From the NCBI RefSeq assembly GCF_000023125.1, contig NC_013037.1, positions 1,364,001 to 1,428,000 of the forward strand: DNA of 64,000 nt, in the 5' to 3' direction. Each line of letters starts with the position of its first letter. Position 1 is the stretch's first letter. Below, piece by piece: positions 9,684 through 16,515 of this stretch. Origin of the DNA: Dyadobacter fermentans DSM 18053. GTDB taxonomy: Bacteria > Bacteroidota > Bacteroidia > Cytophagales > Spirosomataceae. The notes under the pieces are model-generated. The model made no database searches. It had not been told where the DNA came from and was given only the letters and a program-made list of their open reading frames with translations. Made by a program: the position numbers and the translations under genes.

Positions 9684-10841
9684 CTACGATAACCTGTCCT
9701 TAAAGCTCTCATATCCATACGATCGCACGAGCTGGAATTTTTGGTCAGCTTTCCATATACCAATGGAAGGTAAATTAACACCGTTAAATGTCGTGGTCTT
9801 CACCATCGTGTAGTGGATCATGTCCTCAAATATGATTTTATCGCCAGCGGCGAGTGGCTGGTCGAATGAGTAGTCGCCCATGTAGTCGCCTGCGAGGCAG
9901 GTCATTCCGCCCATGCGGTAGGTGGGTTTGCCGGGCTCCGGGTCCTGGTATGCGCCGCGGATGACGGGCTTGTAAGGCATCTCCAATGTGTCGGGCATGT
10001 GGGCTGCAAAGGAGGTGTCGAGGATGGCCACGTCGATGCCCTGGCTGTCGAGTACGTCGAGTACCATCGTGTATAATATTCCGGTGCGCCAGGCGATGGC
10101 TGAGCCGGGTTCGAGGATCACTTCCAGGTTGTATTTTTCTTTGATAGTACTAACTAATTTAATTAGCTTACTAATGTCATATCCTTCTCTGGTCATCAGG
10201 TGACCGCCTCCCATATTGAGCCATTTGGCCTGATGCAGCAAATCGCCGAAACGCTCTTCCAGTGCGGCGAGGGTACGCTCCAGAGTGTCGCTGCCATTTT
10301 CACACAGCGTATGAAAGTGAATGCCGTCGATCCCTGCGGGAAGCTCGTCGGGGAGCTTGTCGCGGGTGACACCCAGGCGCGAGCCCGGCACGCAGGGATT
10401 ATACATGTCCGTGGCCACCTCCGAATATTGCGGGTTCACGCGGATTCCGCATGAAAGCGTCTTGTCCGGGTTAGCGGCTTTGTAGGCCTCTACCCTGCCC
10501 TGGAACCGCTCCCATTGGCTTAGGGAGTTAAAAGTAATATGGCTGCTGCGCTGCATGATCTCCTCAAACTCACCGTCGAGGTACGCGGGCATGTACGTAT
10601 GCGACTGGTAGCCCATAAAATCGTTGATCAGCTTCACCTCGTTCAGCGAACTGGCGGTGGCGCCGGAGAGGTATTCCTTCACGATCGGGAATGCGCTGTA
10701 CATCGAAAAACCTTTCAATGCGAGGATGATCTGGCATCCCGCGGCTTGCTGCACGGAGTCGATGAGTTCGAGGTTTTTACGGAGCAATTCCTCTTCCAAT
10801 ATGAAACACGGGGACGGAATTTCTTTAAAATCGATAGCCAT
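9684..10841 (-). CDS. nspC: Carboxynorspermidine/carboxyspermidine decarboxylase
   Basis: PLP enzyme of the alanine racemase/group IV decarboxylase fold. It decarboxylates carboxyspermidine or carboxynorspermidine to the polyamine in the cytosol. The sequence shows IPSPCFILEEELLRKNLELI, the PLP lysine K43 in ALKGFSMYS, HFHTLCENGSDTLERTL, and the C-terminal CLAGDYMGDYSFDQPL cysteine region that supplies the second half of the active site. Length of 385 residues fits NspC. The partner dehydrogenase is not in this window. It is divergent from the exonuclease gene. Confidence 0.92.
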   Translation of the reverse strand: MAIDFKEIPSPCFILEEELLRKNLELIDSVQQAAGCQIILALKGFSMYSAFPIVKEYLSGATASSLNEVKLINDFMGYQSHTYMPAYLDGEFEEIMQRSSHITFNSLSQWERFQGRVEAYKAANPDKTLSCGIRVNPQYSEVATDMYNPCVPGSRLGVTRDKLPDELPAGIDGIHFHTLCENGSDTLERTLAALEERFGDLLHQAKWLNMGGGHLMTREGYDISKLIKLVSTIKEKYNLEVILEPGSAIAWRTGILYTMVLDVLDSQGIDVAILDTSFAAHMPDTLEMPYKPVIRGAYQDPEPGKPTYRMGGMTCLAGDYMGDYSFDQPLAAGDKIIFEDMIHYTMVKTTTFNGVNLPSIGIWKADQKFQLVRSYGYESFKDRLS

Positions 10842-10889
10842 TTGCTATAAATGAGTGTTTGTAGAATCTTCTTGCATGCAATGATTGCA

Positions 10890-10897
10890 TAATTTTG
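10890..10897 (+). promoter_or_regulatory. Possible Bacteroidota -7 element
   Basis: TAATTTTG matches the TAnnTTTG consensus in the gap between divergent nspC and the exonuclease gene. No TTG lies at the ideal 19-21 base distance; the nearest is at 10872 with a 15-base spacer. It would serve the exonuclease-bestrophin pair. Confidence 0.35.
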
Positions 10898-10964
10898 TAC
10901 ACAAAACTATAAGTTTGAGTTTCCAAATCATGACCATTTTTCCAACCGACCTGCCAGCCAGCCT

Positions 10965-11552
10965 ATGTCCTTCCTTGTTTTAGATATCGAAATGACCGGG
11001 CCGGAGCCGGGCTGGAATGAGATCATCCAGATTGGCGCAGAGTTTTTCGACGACAACTGGCGGTCGCTCGGGACGTATCTCCAAAACGTGTATCCTGAGA
11101 ACGAGGAGGCGTTTTCAGTGAAATCGGAAGAAGTGCACGGCCTTTCGCTCGACGACCTCGAAGACGCGCCGATGATCTACGACGTGCTCCCGGAATTTGA
11201 AAAATGGATCAAAAAGCTCAATGCCGGCAAGCCGAGCCTGGCCAACGTCGTCATCTGCGGGCAGAGCGTGATCAACGACATCAACTTCCTCCGCTTCGCC
11301 TACCGCAACGAGAAGATGAAATGGGGCTTCTCCAACAAACAGCTCGATCTCCACACCGTATCCTATCTGTTCTTCCAAATCCTCGAAAAAAACGGCAAAC
11401 AAGTACCTCGTTCGCTCAGCCTGGGCTCGGTGGCAAGCTATTTCGGATTCGAGCGGGAGGAAGAAACGCACAATGCGCTGGAAGACGCCCGCCTTACCGC
11501 CAAATGCTTTAAAGAATTTTTCAAGCTCATCGACCAGGTCAAACTTGTATGA
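10965..11552 (+). CDS. DEDDh-family 3'-5' exonuclease
   Basis: All five catalytic residues of the RNase T/DnaQ-like DEDDh fold are visible: D7 and E9 in LVLDIEMTG, D105 in INDINFL, and H169 with D174 in THNALEDARLTA. It removes nucleotides from 3' ends; whether the substrate is DNA or RNA cannot be told. At 195 residues it is a free-standing exonuclease domain. Its stop overlaps the start of the bestrophin gene by four bases (ATGA), so the two are translationally coupled, although no functional link is known to me. Confidence 0.9.
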   Translation: MSFLVLDIEMTGPEPGWNEIIQIGAEFFDDNWRSLGTYLQNVYPENEEAFSVKSEEVHGLSLDDLEDAPMIYDVLPEFEKWIKKLNAGKPSLANVVICGQSVINDINFLRFAYRNEKMKWGFSNKQLDLHTVSYLFFQILEKNGKQVPRSLSLGSVASYFGFEREEETHNALEDARLTAKCFKEFFKLIDQVKLV

Positions 11553-12430
11553 TCGACTATAACCCCAAGGAGTGGTTACGCTACATTTTCTATTTCCAGA
11601 AGGCGGACACCGTGCGCAAGCTCATGCCCATGATCCTCACCATGGCCGCCTATTCGAGCGTGATCGCATACCTGATCATCGTCCATTTCAGGATCACGGA
11701 GAACAACGACCTGAAAAACATTTCATTAATGCACTCGCTGCTCGGTTTTGTGATCTCGATGCTGCTCGTGTTCCGGACCAACACGGCGTACGACCGCTGG
11801 TGGGAAGGCCGCAAGCAATGGGGCATGCTGGTAAACGGGAGCCGCAACCTCGCGCTCAAACTGGCCGCGCTGATAGGCCCGGAATATGCCGACGAGCGTG
11901 AATTCTTCAAAAAGATGATCCCCAACTACGCCTTCGCCATGAAAAACCACCTGCGGAACAGGTACATTTCGGAGGAGTTTGAAGATACCAAGCTTTTTCA
12001 GAAATCATCGCTGGTCACCACCGACCATGTGCCCAACCAGATCGCCGCCGCGATATTTGCCAAAGTGATAGAGCTGCAAAAAAGGGGCGTATTGCTGCCC
12101 GAGCACACCATTATCTTAAACCACGAGCTCGAAGGGTTTACCAACATCTGCGGTGCCTGCGAGCGGATCAAGAACACGCCTATCCCGCTTTCTTACAGCT
12201 CGTTTATCAAGAAATTCATCTTTATTTACTGCCTCACGCTGCCGATCGGGTACGTGTTCAGCCTGCATTTCCTCGTCATTCCGTTCGTGATGTTCGTGTT
12301 TTACATCCTCGCGAGCCTCGAAGTAATCGCCGAGGAAATTGAAGATCCGTTCGGCGAAGACAGTAACGATTTGCCGATGGAACGCATCAGCGCGGGCATC
12401 CGTACTGCCACGCAGGCGCTTCTAAAATGA
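11549..12430 (+). CDS. Bestrophin-family (UPF0187) ion channel
   Basis: Inner-membrane channel of the bestrophin fold. It contains the signature RTNTAYDRWWEGRKQWGMLVNGSRNLA, where bestrophins have R-x-N-x-A-Y-x-R-W-x-E. Membrane helices lie near residues 25-45, 57-75, 220-240 and 240-260. The cytosolic helical region between them and the final acidic IEDPFGEDSNDLPM stretch are also typical. Bacterial members form pentamers that pass monovalent cations or anions. It overlaps the exonuclease gene by four bases. Confidence 0.9.
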   Translation: MIDYNPKEWLRYIFYFQKADTVRKLMPMILTMAAYSSVIAYLIIVHFRITENNDLKNISLMHSLLGFVISMLLVFRTNTAYDRWWEGRKQWGMLVNGSRNLALKLAALIGPEYADEREFFKKMIPNYAFAMKNHLRNRYISEEFEDTKLFQKSSLVTTDHVPNQIAAAIFAKVIELQKRGVLLPEHTIILNHELEGFTNICGACERIKNTPIPLSYSSFIKKFIFIYCLTLPIGYVFSLHFLVIPFVMFVFYILASLEVIAEEIEDPFGEDSNDLPMERISAGIRTATQALLK

Positions 12431-12745
12431 CCTTGCAGCACCGGAAATTAGAAACTGGTTAGAAATACATTAAAATGCAAAATTTTTTCAGGATTTTGCG
12501 AGGTTTCGTTTCCACATAATTCTGGGCTATCCTGCAAAATTTCTGACGAAATAGCTTTCTAACGGATGGCATTTTTTCCTATCCGGTCATTTTTACTTAA
12601 CATAGGGTAAATATATCGCCCTGTTTTTGCCAAAACGGCAATTCCAGCACTTATTAGAGCATTTGGCATTACTTTTTTCTGTTGTTAATTTTCATACAAG
12701 CCCTCGGAAAGAAGGGTTTATTAGTGAGAATAAACGATTACCGAC
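12431..12745. other. 315-base gap with nested inverted repeats
   Basis: No gene is visible. GTTAGAAA (12458-12465) pairs with TTTCTAAC (12556-12563). Inside lie GCAAAAT/ATTTTGC (12477-12499) and ATTTC/GAAAT (12539-12552), so a branched RNA fold is possible. The region is AT-rich, so some of this may be chance. It separates the bestrophin gene from the first small secreted protein and must hold that gene's promoter. Confidence 0.4.
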
Positions 12746-13159
12746 ATGAAAAAAGCTAGTTTTTTAATCGCCATATTAGTTGCCGGACTGTTCACCATCG
12801 CTGCCAGCGCGCAGTCGATCGTAGACCCGGGTATCTCAGTTTATAACTACAAACATCCTAACAAAGCTGCGCAAGCAAAAGCTGCCGGCAAGGACCAGAA
12901 CACGATTCGCGTTGCTAACATGCGTACCGTCGAGCGCTTCGGCAAATACCAGACGAAATACATGAGCACAACGCCGAAATATGCGCCACGGCCTGCTACA
13001 CTGGTTGTGACAAGGGAATATAAGCCGGAAGGTGTGCAGATTAACCCGCTCACTTCGCCGCGAAATTACAAAACCCCCACTCCCGGTGTGAGCACTGATA
13101 CGGTGCAAATGGCTGAATATTATAATACCCCGGATAAGGTTTATCCGACGCAAGATTAA
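12746..13159 (+). CDS. Small secreted protein, first of two paralogues; family not recognised
   Basis: A 137-residue protein with a clear signal peptide (MKKASFLIAILVAGLFTIAASAQ). I do not recognise the family. It shares three blocks with the gene at 13480: DPGIS-x-x-NYKHPNKAA (residues 27-42), TPKYAPR (76-82) and INPL-x-S-x-RNYKT (99-110). The first and third blocks look like one motif used twice, D/N-P-x-x-S-x-x-N-Y-K-x-P. The protein is basic and lysine/tyrosine-rich with no cysteine after the signal. A strong terminator follows. Likely periplasmic or extracellular; function unknown. Confidence 0.8.
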   Translation: MKKASFLIAILVAGLFTIAASAQSIVDPGISVYNYKHPNKAAQAKAAGKDQNTIRVANMRTVERFGKYQTKYMSTTPKYAPRPATLVVTREYKPEGVQINPLTSPRNYKTPTPGVSTDTVQMAEYYNTPDKVYPTQD

Positions 13160-13178
13160 CCATTGTATAATTGCGGAA

Positions 13179-13212
13179 AACGCCGGCTTCGATTGAGGCC
13201 GGCGTTTTTTTT
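13179..13212 (+). terminator. Rho-independent terminator
   Basis: AACGCCGGC and GCCGGCGTT form a stem around TTCGATTGAG, followed by eight T. It closes the first small secreted-protein gene. Confidence 0.92.
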
Positions 13213-13352
13213 ATCAGCAATCCATCCTACTATTTATCAAAAAGTTCAAATAAAGGCGATTAGCAATTTTTTGGGCTTTTTTTGTCTGTTTTAAACGCCG
13301 GCAAAACGTCCCTTTAAATAATCTAAATTCTTCCCGACCAGAATGCTAACGC

Positions 13353-13372
13353 GCTGAAAAATAATTTTCAGC
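13353..13372. promoter_or_regulatory. Perfect 20-bp palindrome upstream of the second small secreted protein
   Basis: GCTGAAAA and TTTTCAGC flank ATAA as a perfect dyad. It sits five bases before the composite TTGAA site at 13377. It could be an operator or a small hairpin; the rest of this 320-base gap (13160-13479) holds only the upstream terminator and AT-rich DNA. Confidence 0.45.
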
Positions 13373-13376
13373 ATGA

Positions 13377-13403
13377 TTGAATTTTATAGTTCAATGTTTG
13401 AAA
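13377..13403 (+). promoter_or_regulatory. Composite direct-repeat site, copy 1 (candidate AraC-type operator)
   Basis: TTGAATTTTATA, six bases, then TGTTTGAAA. The two TTGAA words are 21 bases apart, two turns of the helix, as in AraC-family direct-repeat operators. The same 12 + 6 + 9 layout occurs at 14975-15001 before the efflux operon with all 21 fixed bases identical. It lies 77 bases before the start at 13480. Confidence 0.55.
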
Positions 13404-13479
13404 AGGATATGAATTGTGAAAAACGTTGCGGGTAATTTTGAAAACAAATCCTGATAACCTGTTTCTTAATTAACCTGTA

Positions 13480-13881
13480 ATGAATCCTAAACCACTCGTT
13501 TTTGCAGCATTCCTCGCATTAGCCGCAACCCCTGGCAATGCGGCCCGGGCACAGGCCCTCCGCCTCACCGACCCGGGCATTTCGACCCACAATTACAAGC
13601 ACCCAAACAAAGCAGCAGCGGCGCCGAAGGCCAGGCTGGTTGTCGAATCCTCTGATCCGGCGCTCGCTGCCCGCTTTGCCACACTCAGTGTAGGACGCCC
13701 CCAATCCGACCCGACGCCGAAATATGCGCCGCGCGAGGTGCGGTTCGTCGTCTTCACCCGCCAGCGCACGCAGCGGGGCCTGATCAACCCGCTCGTATCG
13801 ACGCGGAACTACAAAACCGGCAATGGCGCACATTCGATCCAACCCGCCCGGGAAGCCGGATGGCTCTGCGGTACGAATTAA
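13480..13881 (+). CDS. Small secreted protein, second paralogue
   Basis: A 133-residue protein with a signal peptide (MNPKPLVFAAFLALAATPG, cleavage near ARAQ). It is clearly related to the gene at 12746: DPGIS-x-x-NYKHPNKAA (residues 31-46), TPKYAPR (79-85) and INPL-x-S-x-RNYKT (102-113) are kept in the same order, while the linkers are unrelated in sequence. This pattern fits tandem duplication followed by drift in everything but the motifs. The C-terminus has one cysteine. The composite operator-like site upstream suggests shared control with the AraC regulator and efflux pump that follow. Function unknown. Confidence 0.78.
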   Translation: MNPKPLVFAAFLALAATPGNAARAQALRLTDPGISTHNYKHPNKAAAAPKARLVVESSDPALAARFATLSVGRPQSDPTPKYAPREVRFVVFTRQRTQRGLINPLVSTRNYKTGNGAHSIQPAREAGWLCGTN

Positions 13882-13907
13882 TTATAACAAATGCAGCCTA
13901 TTGCCAG

Positions 13908-13931
13908 GCCGGTGCCCATGCACCGGCTTTT
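13908..13931 (+). terminator. Terminator hairpin
   Basis: GCCGGTGC, CCAT loop, GCACCGGC, then TTTT. Closes the second small secreted-protein gene. Confidence 0.85.
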
Positions 13932-14033
13932 CCCGTTGTCGGGCCGATAGTGGTTTAACCGGGAAAATGTATGACGATACCAAGCGCCGCCTCAGTTTAA
14001 TCAATTTTTAACCCACTGGCTTTGTAGCCAATA

Positions 14034-14047
14034 TTTGAATTTCATAA
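14034..14047 (+). promoter_or_regulatory. Half copy of the composite site before the AraC gene
   Basis: TTTGAATTTCATAA differs by one base from TTTGAATTTTATAA at 14974-14987. The second half (TGTTTGAAA) is absent. It ends ten bases before the regulator's ATG, so it could serve negative autoregulation. Confidence 0.4.
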
Positions 14048-14056
14048 TTTCAGCTC

Positions 14057-14968
14057 ATGATACCGAATGAGACCGTAGCGCATTTTTACGAAACGCACCC
14101 CGCTGCGAAGGGACTGAAAGGTCCTGACAAAACCACCGGGGATGAAGGTCATTTCAACGTATTCTCCCGGGTGTTCTGCAACAAATACACTTCCTATGCA
14201 AGAAGGGATTTTTACAAAATCTCGCTCATTCTCGGGAAGGGGAAGATTACCTACGGCAACCAGGAGATCGAGATCAACCGGAATGCACTCGTTTTCTTCA
14301 ACCGCAATGTGCCCTATTCCTGGCAGGCAATGTCAGAAGAGCAATCGGGGTACTTCTGCCTTTTTACCGACCAGTTCCTGAGCACGATCAACCGCTCGGC
14401 CACCGTGGCCGACTGCCCTATTTTGCGAAATGACGCCATTCCGGTGTATTTTATCAATGAAGAGCAGCAGGAATACCTCCTCAGCATTTTCGGCAAAATG
14501 CAGGCCGATATCGAGTCGAGCTACGTGCACAAGTACGACCTGATGCGCAATTACGTGAACGTGCTCGCCCACGAGGCCATGAAAATGCAGCCTTCCGAGG
14601 TGAACGACGTGCATGTGAATGGATCGGCAAAGTTATCATCGCAATTCCACGAGCTGCTCGAACGCCAATTCCCCATTGAATCGCCGGAACACAAGCTGAA
14701 ACTCAAAACAGCCAAGGATTATGCCAACCGGCTTGGCGTGCATGTGAACCACCTCAACAGGGCATTGAAGGAAATAACGGGAAAAACTACCACCGAACAC
14801 ATCATCGACCGCGTGCTGGCGCAATCGAAAGTGATGCTCCGGCATTCCAACTGGAGTGTGGCCGAGATCGCGTTCTGTCTCGGCTTCGAATACCCTGCCT
14901 ATTTCAATAACCTGTTTAAAAAGCAGATCGGCATTACGCCCAAATCGTACCGGGTCCACGAACGGTAA
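14057..14968 (+). CDS. AraC-family transcriptional regulator
   Basis: The 303-residue protein has an N-terminal sensory half with a cupin-like ISLILGKGKITYGNQEIEINRNALVFFNRNVPYSW stretch. The C-terminal AraC DNA-binding domain spans about residues 200-303: AKDYANRLGVHVNHLNRALKEITGKTTTEHI is the first helix-turn-helix and VAEIAFCLGFEYPAYFNNLFKKQIGITPKSYR is the conserved second one. It lies directly upstream of the TolC-RND-adaptor operon in the same direction. The direct-repeat sites at 13377 and 14975 make it the likely regulator of that operon and of the second small secreted protein. Confidence 0.9.
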   Translation: MIPNETVAHFYETHPAAKGLKGPDKTTGDEGHFNVFSRVFCNKYTSYARRDFYKISLILGKGKITYGNQEIEINRNALVFFNRNVPYSWQAMSEEQSGYFCLFTDQFLSTINRSATVADCPILRNDAIPVYFINEEQQEYLLSIFGKMQADIESSYVHKYDLMRNYVNVLAHEAMKMQPSEVNDVHVNGSAKLSSQFHELLERQFPIESPEHKLKLKTAKDYANRLGVHVNHLNRALKEITGKTTTEHIIDRVLAQSKVMLRHSNWSVAEIAFCLGFEYPAYFNNLFKKQIGITPKSYRVHER

Positions 14969-14974
14969 ATATGT

Positions 14975-15001
14975 TTGAATTTTATAAGATATTGTTTGAA
15001 A
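14975..15001 (+). promoter_or_regulatory. Composite direct-repeat site, copy 2, before the efflux operon
   Basis: TTGAATTTTATA, six bases (AGATAT), then TGTTTGAAA. It is identical to the 13377 copy at all 21 non-spacer positions. Extended by TGT on the left, it has TGTTTGAA twice, 21 bases apart (14972 and 14993). It begins seven bases after the regulator's stop codon and 77 bases before the TolC start. Confidence 0.6.
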
Positions 15002-15051
15002 GTATTAAGTCCTGCACACGCGCCCCGGTAGAAGTGCCATATAATTTCTGA

Positions 15052-16449
15052 ATGCCCATGACGTCAAAGAAGTATTTTCCCTCCCTGCTGCTGGCCCTTT
15101 CGCTGGGCGGTGCCGGTGAGAAGCTGTGTGCCCAAACACTTACATTAGAGCAGGCCGTAGAGACCGCCGTGAGCAATTACGGCAGCATTAAGGCCAAAAA
15201 TAATTACCTCAATGCTTCGAGAGCGACGGTAATCCAGAGCCGGAAGGAATACCTGCCCAATTTCAACCTCTCCGCGCAGCAGGACTACGGCACGGTCAAC
15301 GGCCAGAACGGCCCGCTTTACGGCATGGGGCTATCGGTAGCTTCGTCGGGGCTGCCGCTGCCGGACCAAAACTGGAACTCCGCATTCGGCGCACTGTACC
15401 TGACGAACGTCAACTGGGACTTCTTCGCATTCGGCCGTGCACGTGAACGCATTCACGTAGCGCAGTCGGCCGTGAACCGCGACCGTGCCGACCTCGACCA
15501 GGAACAGTTCCAGCACAGCGTGCGCGTGGCCGGGGCGTATCTCAACCTGCTTGCCGCCCAGCGGCTCATCCGGTCGTGGGAAAACAACCTGGAACGCGCC
15601 AATGCATTGAAAACCGTAGTGGTAACCCGCGCAAAAAACGGGTTGATCCCCGGCGTGGACTCTTCGCTGGCCAATGCGGAAGTGTCGAATGCCAAGATCA
15701 GCATCACACAGGCGCGCGATTTCGAGCAGGAACAGGCCAACATCCTGGCCCGGCTGATGGGCGTCACCGAGCAGCGTTTTCAGCTCGATACATTGCTGCT
15801 CTCCCGAACACCGCGCATGGCCGCCGAGCCGGCCGGTAAGCCCGAGAACCACCCGTTGCTGCGGTTTTATTCCAACCGCATTGCCGTAAGCGAGCAGCAG
15901 GCCAAATACTTCCACACCCTTGCGATGCCTACATTCTCGCTGTTTGGCGTGTTTCAGGGTCGCGGAGCAGGTTTTTCATCCAGCTACGCCGCCGACCAGA
16001 CGGCCTACACACACAATTATTTCGAGGGTATCAAACCGGTGAGGTACAATTATCTGCTGGGGATCGGCGCTACCTGGAACATGACGAGCATGCTGCGGGT
16101 CCGGCAGCAGGTCATGTCACAGAAATTCATTTCCAATGCATTGAAAGAGGAATACGACCTGGCCGATCAGCAATTGAAAAACCAGCTGATCCTCTCCGAA
16201 ACGAAGATCAGCAATGCTATTGCCAATTACCGTGAGGCGCCGGTACAGGTACGATCGGCTTCCGACGCCTATTTGCAGAAAAGTGTTTTGTATAAAAACG
16301 GCCTCAGCAATATCGTGGACATGACGCAGGCCCTCTATGTGCTCAACCGCGCCGAAACAAGCCGCGACATCGCCGCCACAAACATCTGGCAGGCGATATT
16401 ACTCAAAGCAGCGGCAAGCGGCGACATCGGCATTTTTCTGAATCAGTAA
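15052..16449 (+). CDS. TolC-family outer-membrane efflux protein
   Basis: Outer-membrane channel of a tripartite pump. It has a signal peptide (MPMTSKKYFPSLLLALSLGGAGEKLCAQ), then LTLEQAVETAVSNYGSIKAKNNYL, the hallmark start of the OEP repeat. Long helical barrel segments follow (RVAGAYLNLLAAQRLIRSWENNLERANALK; LKNQLILSETKISNAIANYREAP). Length, 465 residues, is normal. ATGs at 15052 and 15058 are both possible starts. It is the first gene of an operon with the RND pump and the adaptor. Confidence 0.9.
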   Translation: MPMTSKKYFPSLLLALSLGGAGEKLCAQTLTLEQAVETAVSNYGSIKAKNNYLNASRATVIQSRKEYLPNFNLSAQQDYGTVNGQNGPLYGMGLSVASSGLPLPDQNWNSAFGALYLTNVNWDFFAFGRARERIHVAQSAVNRDRADLDQEQFQHSVRVAGAYLNLLAAQRLIRSWENNLERANALKTVVVTRAKNGLIPGVDSSLANAEVSNAKISITQARDFEQEQANILARLMGVTEQRFQLDTLLLSRTPRMAAEPAGKPENHPLLRFYSNRIAVSEQQAKYFHTLAMPTFSLFGVFQGRGAGFSSSYAADQTAYTHNYFEGIKPVRYNYLLGIGATWNMTSMLRVRQQVMSQKFISNALKEEYDLADQQLKNQLILSETKISNAIANYREAPVQVRSASDAYLQKSVLYKNGLSNIVDMTQALYVLNRAETSRDIAATNIWQAILLKAAASGDIGIFLNQ

Positions 16450-16515
16450 CACCTGACCACAAATGACAATGTCGCTCATAAATTATAGTATCGTTACAAT
16501 TCACATTTTCGTAAC

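Noticed and set aside
13823..14011. Small open frame between the second secreted paralogue and the AraC gene
   Set aside because: It runs through a terminator hairpin and has no plausible start context or family.
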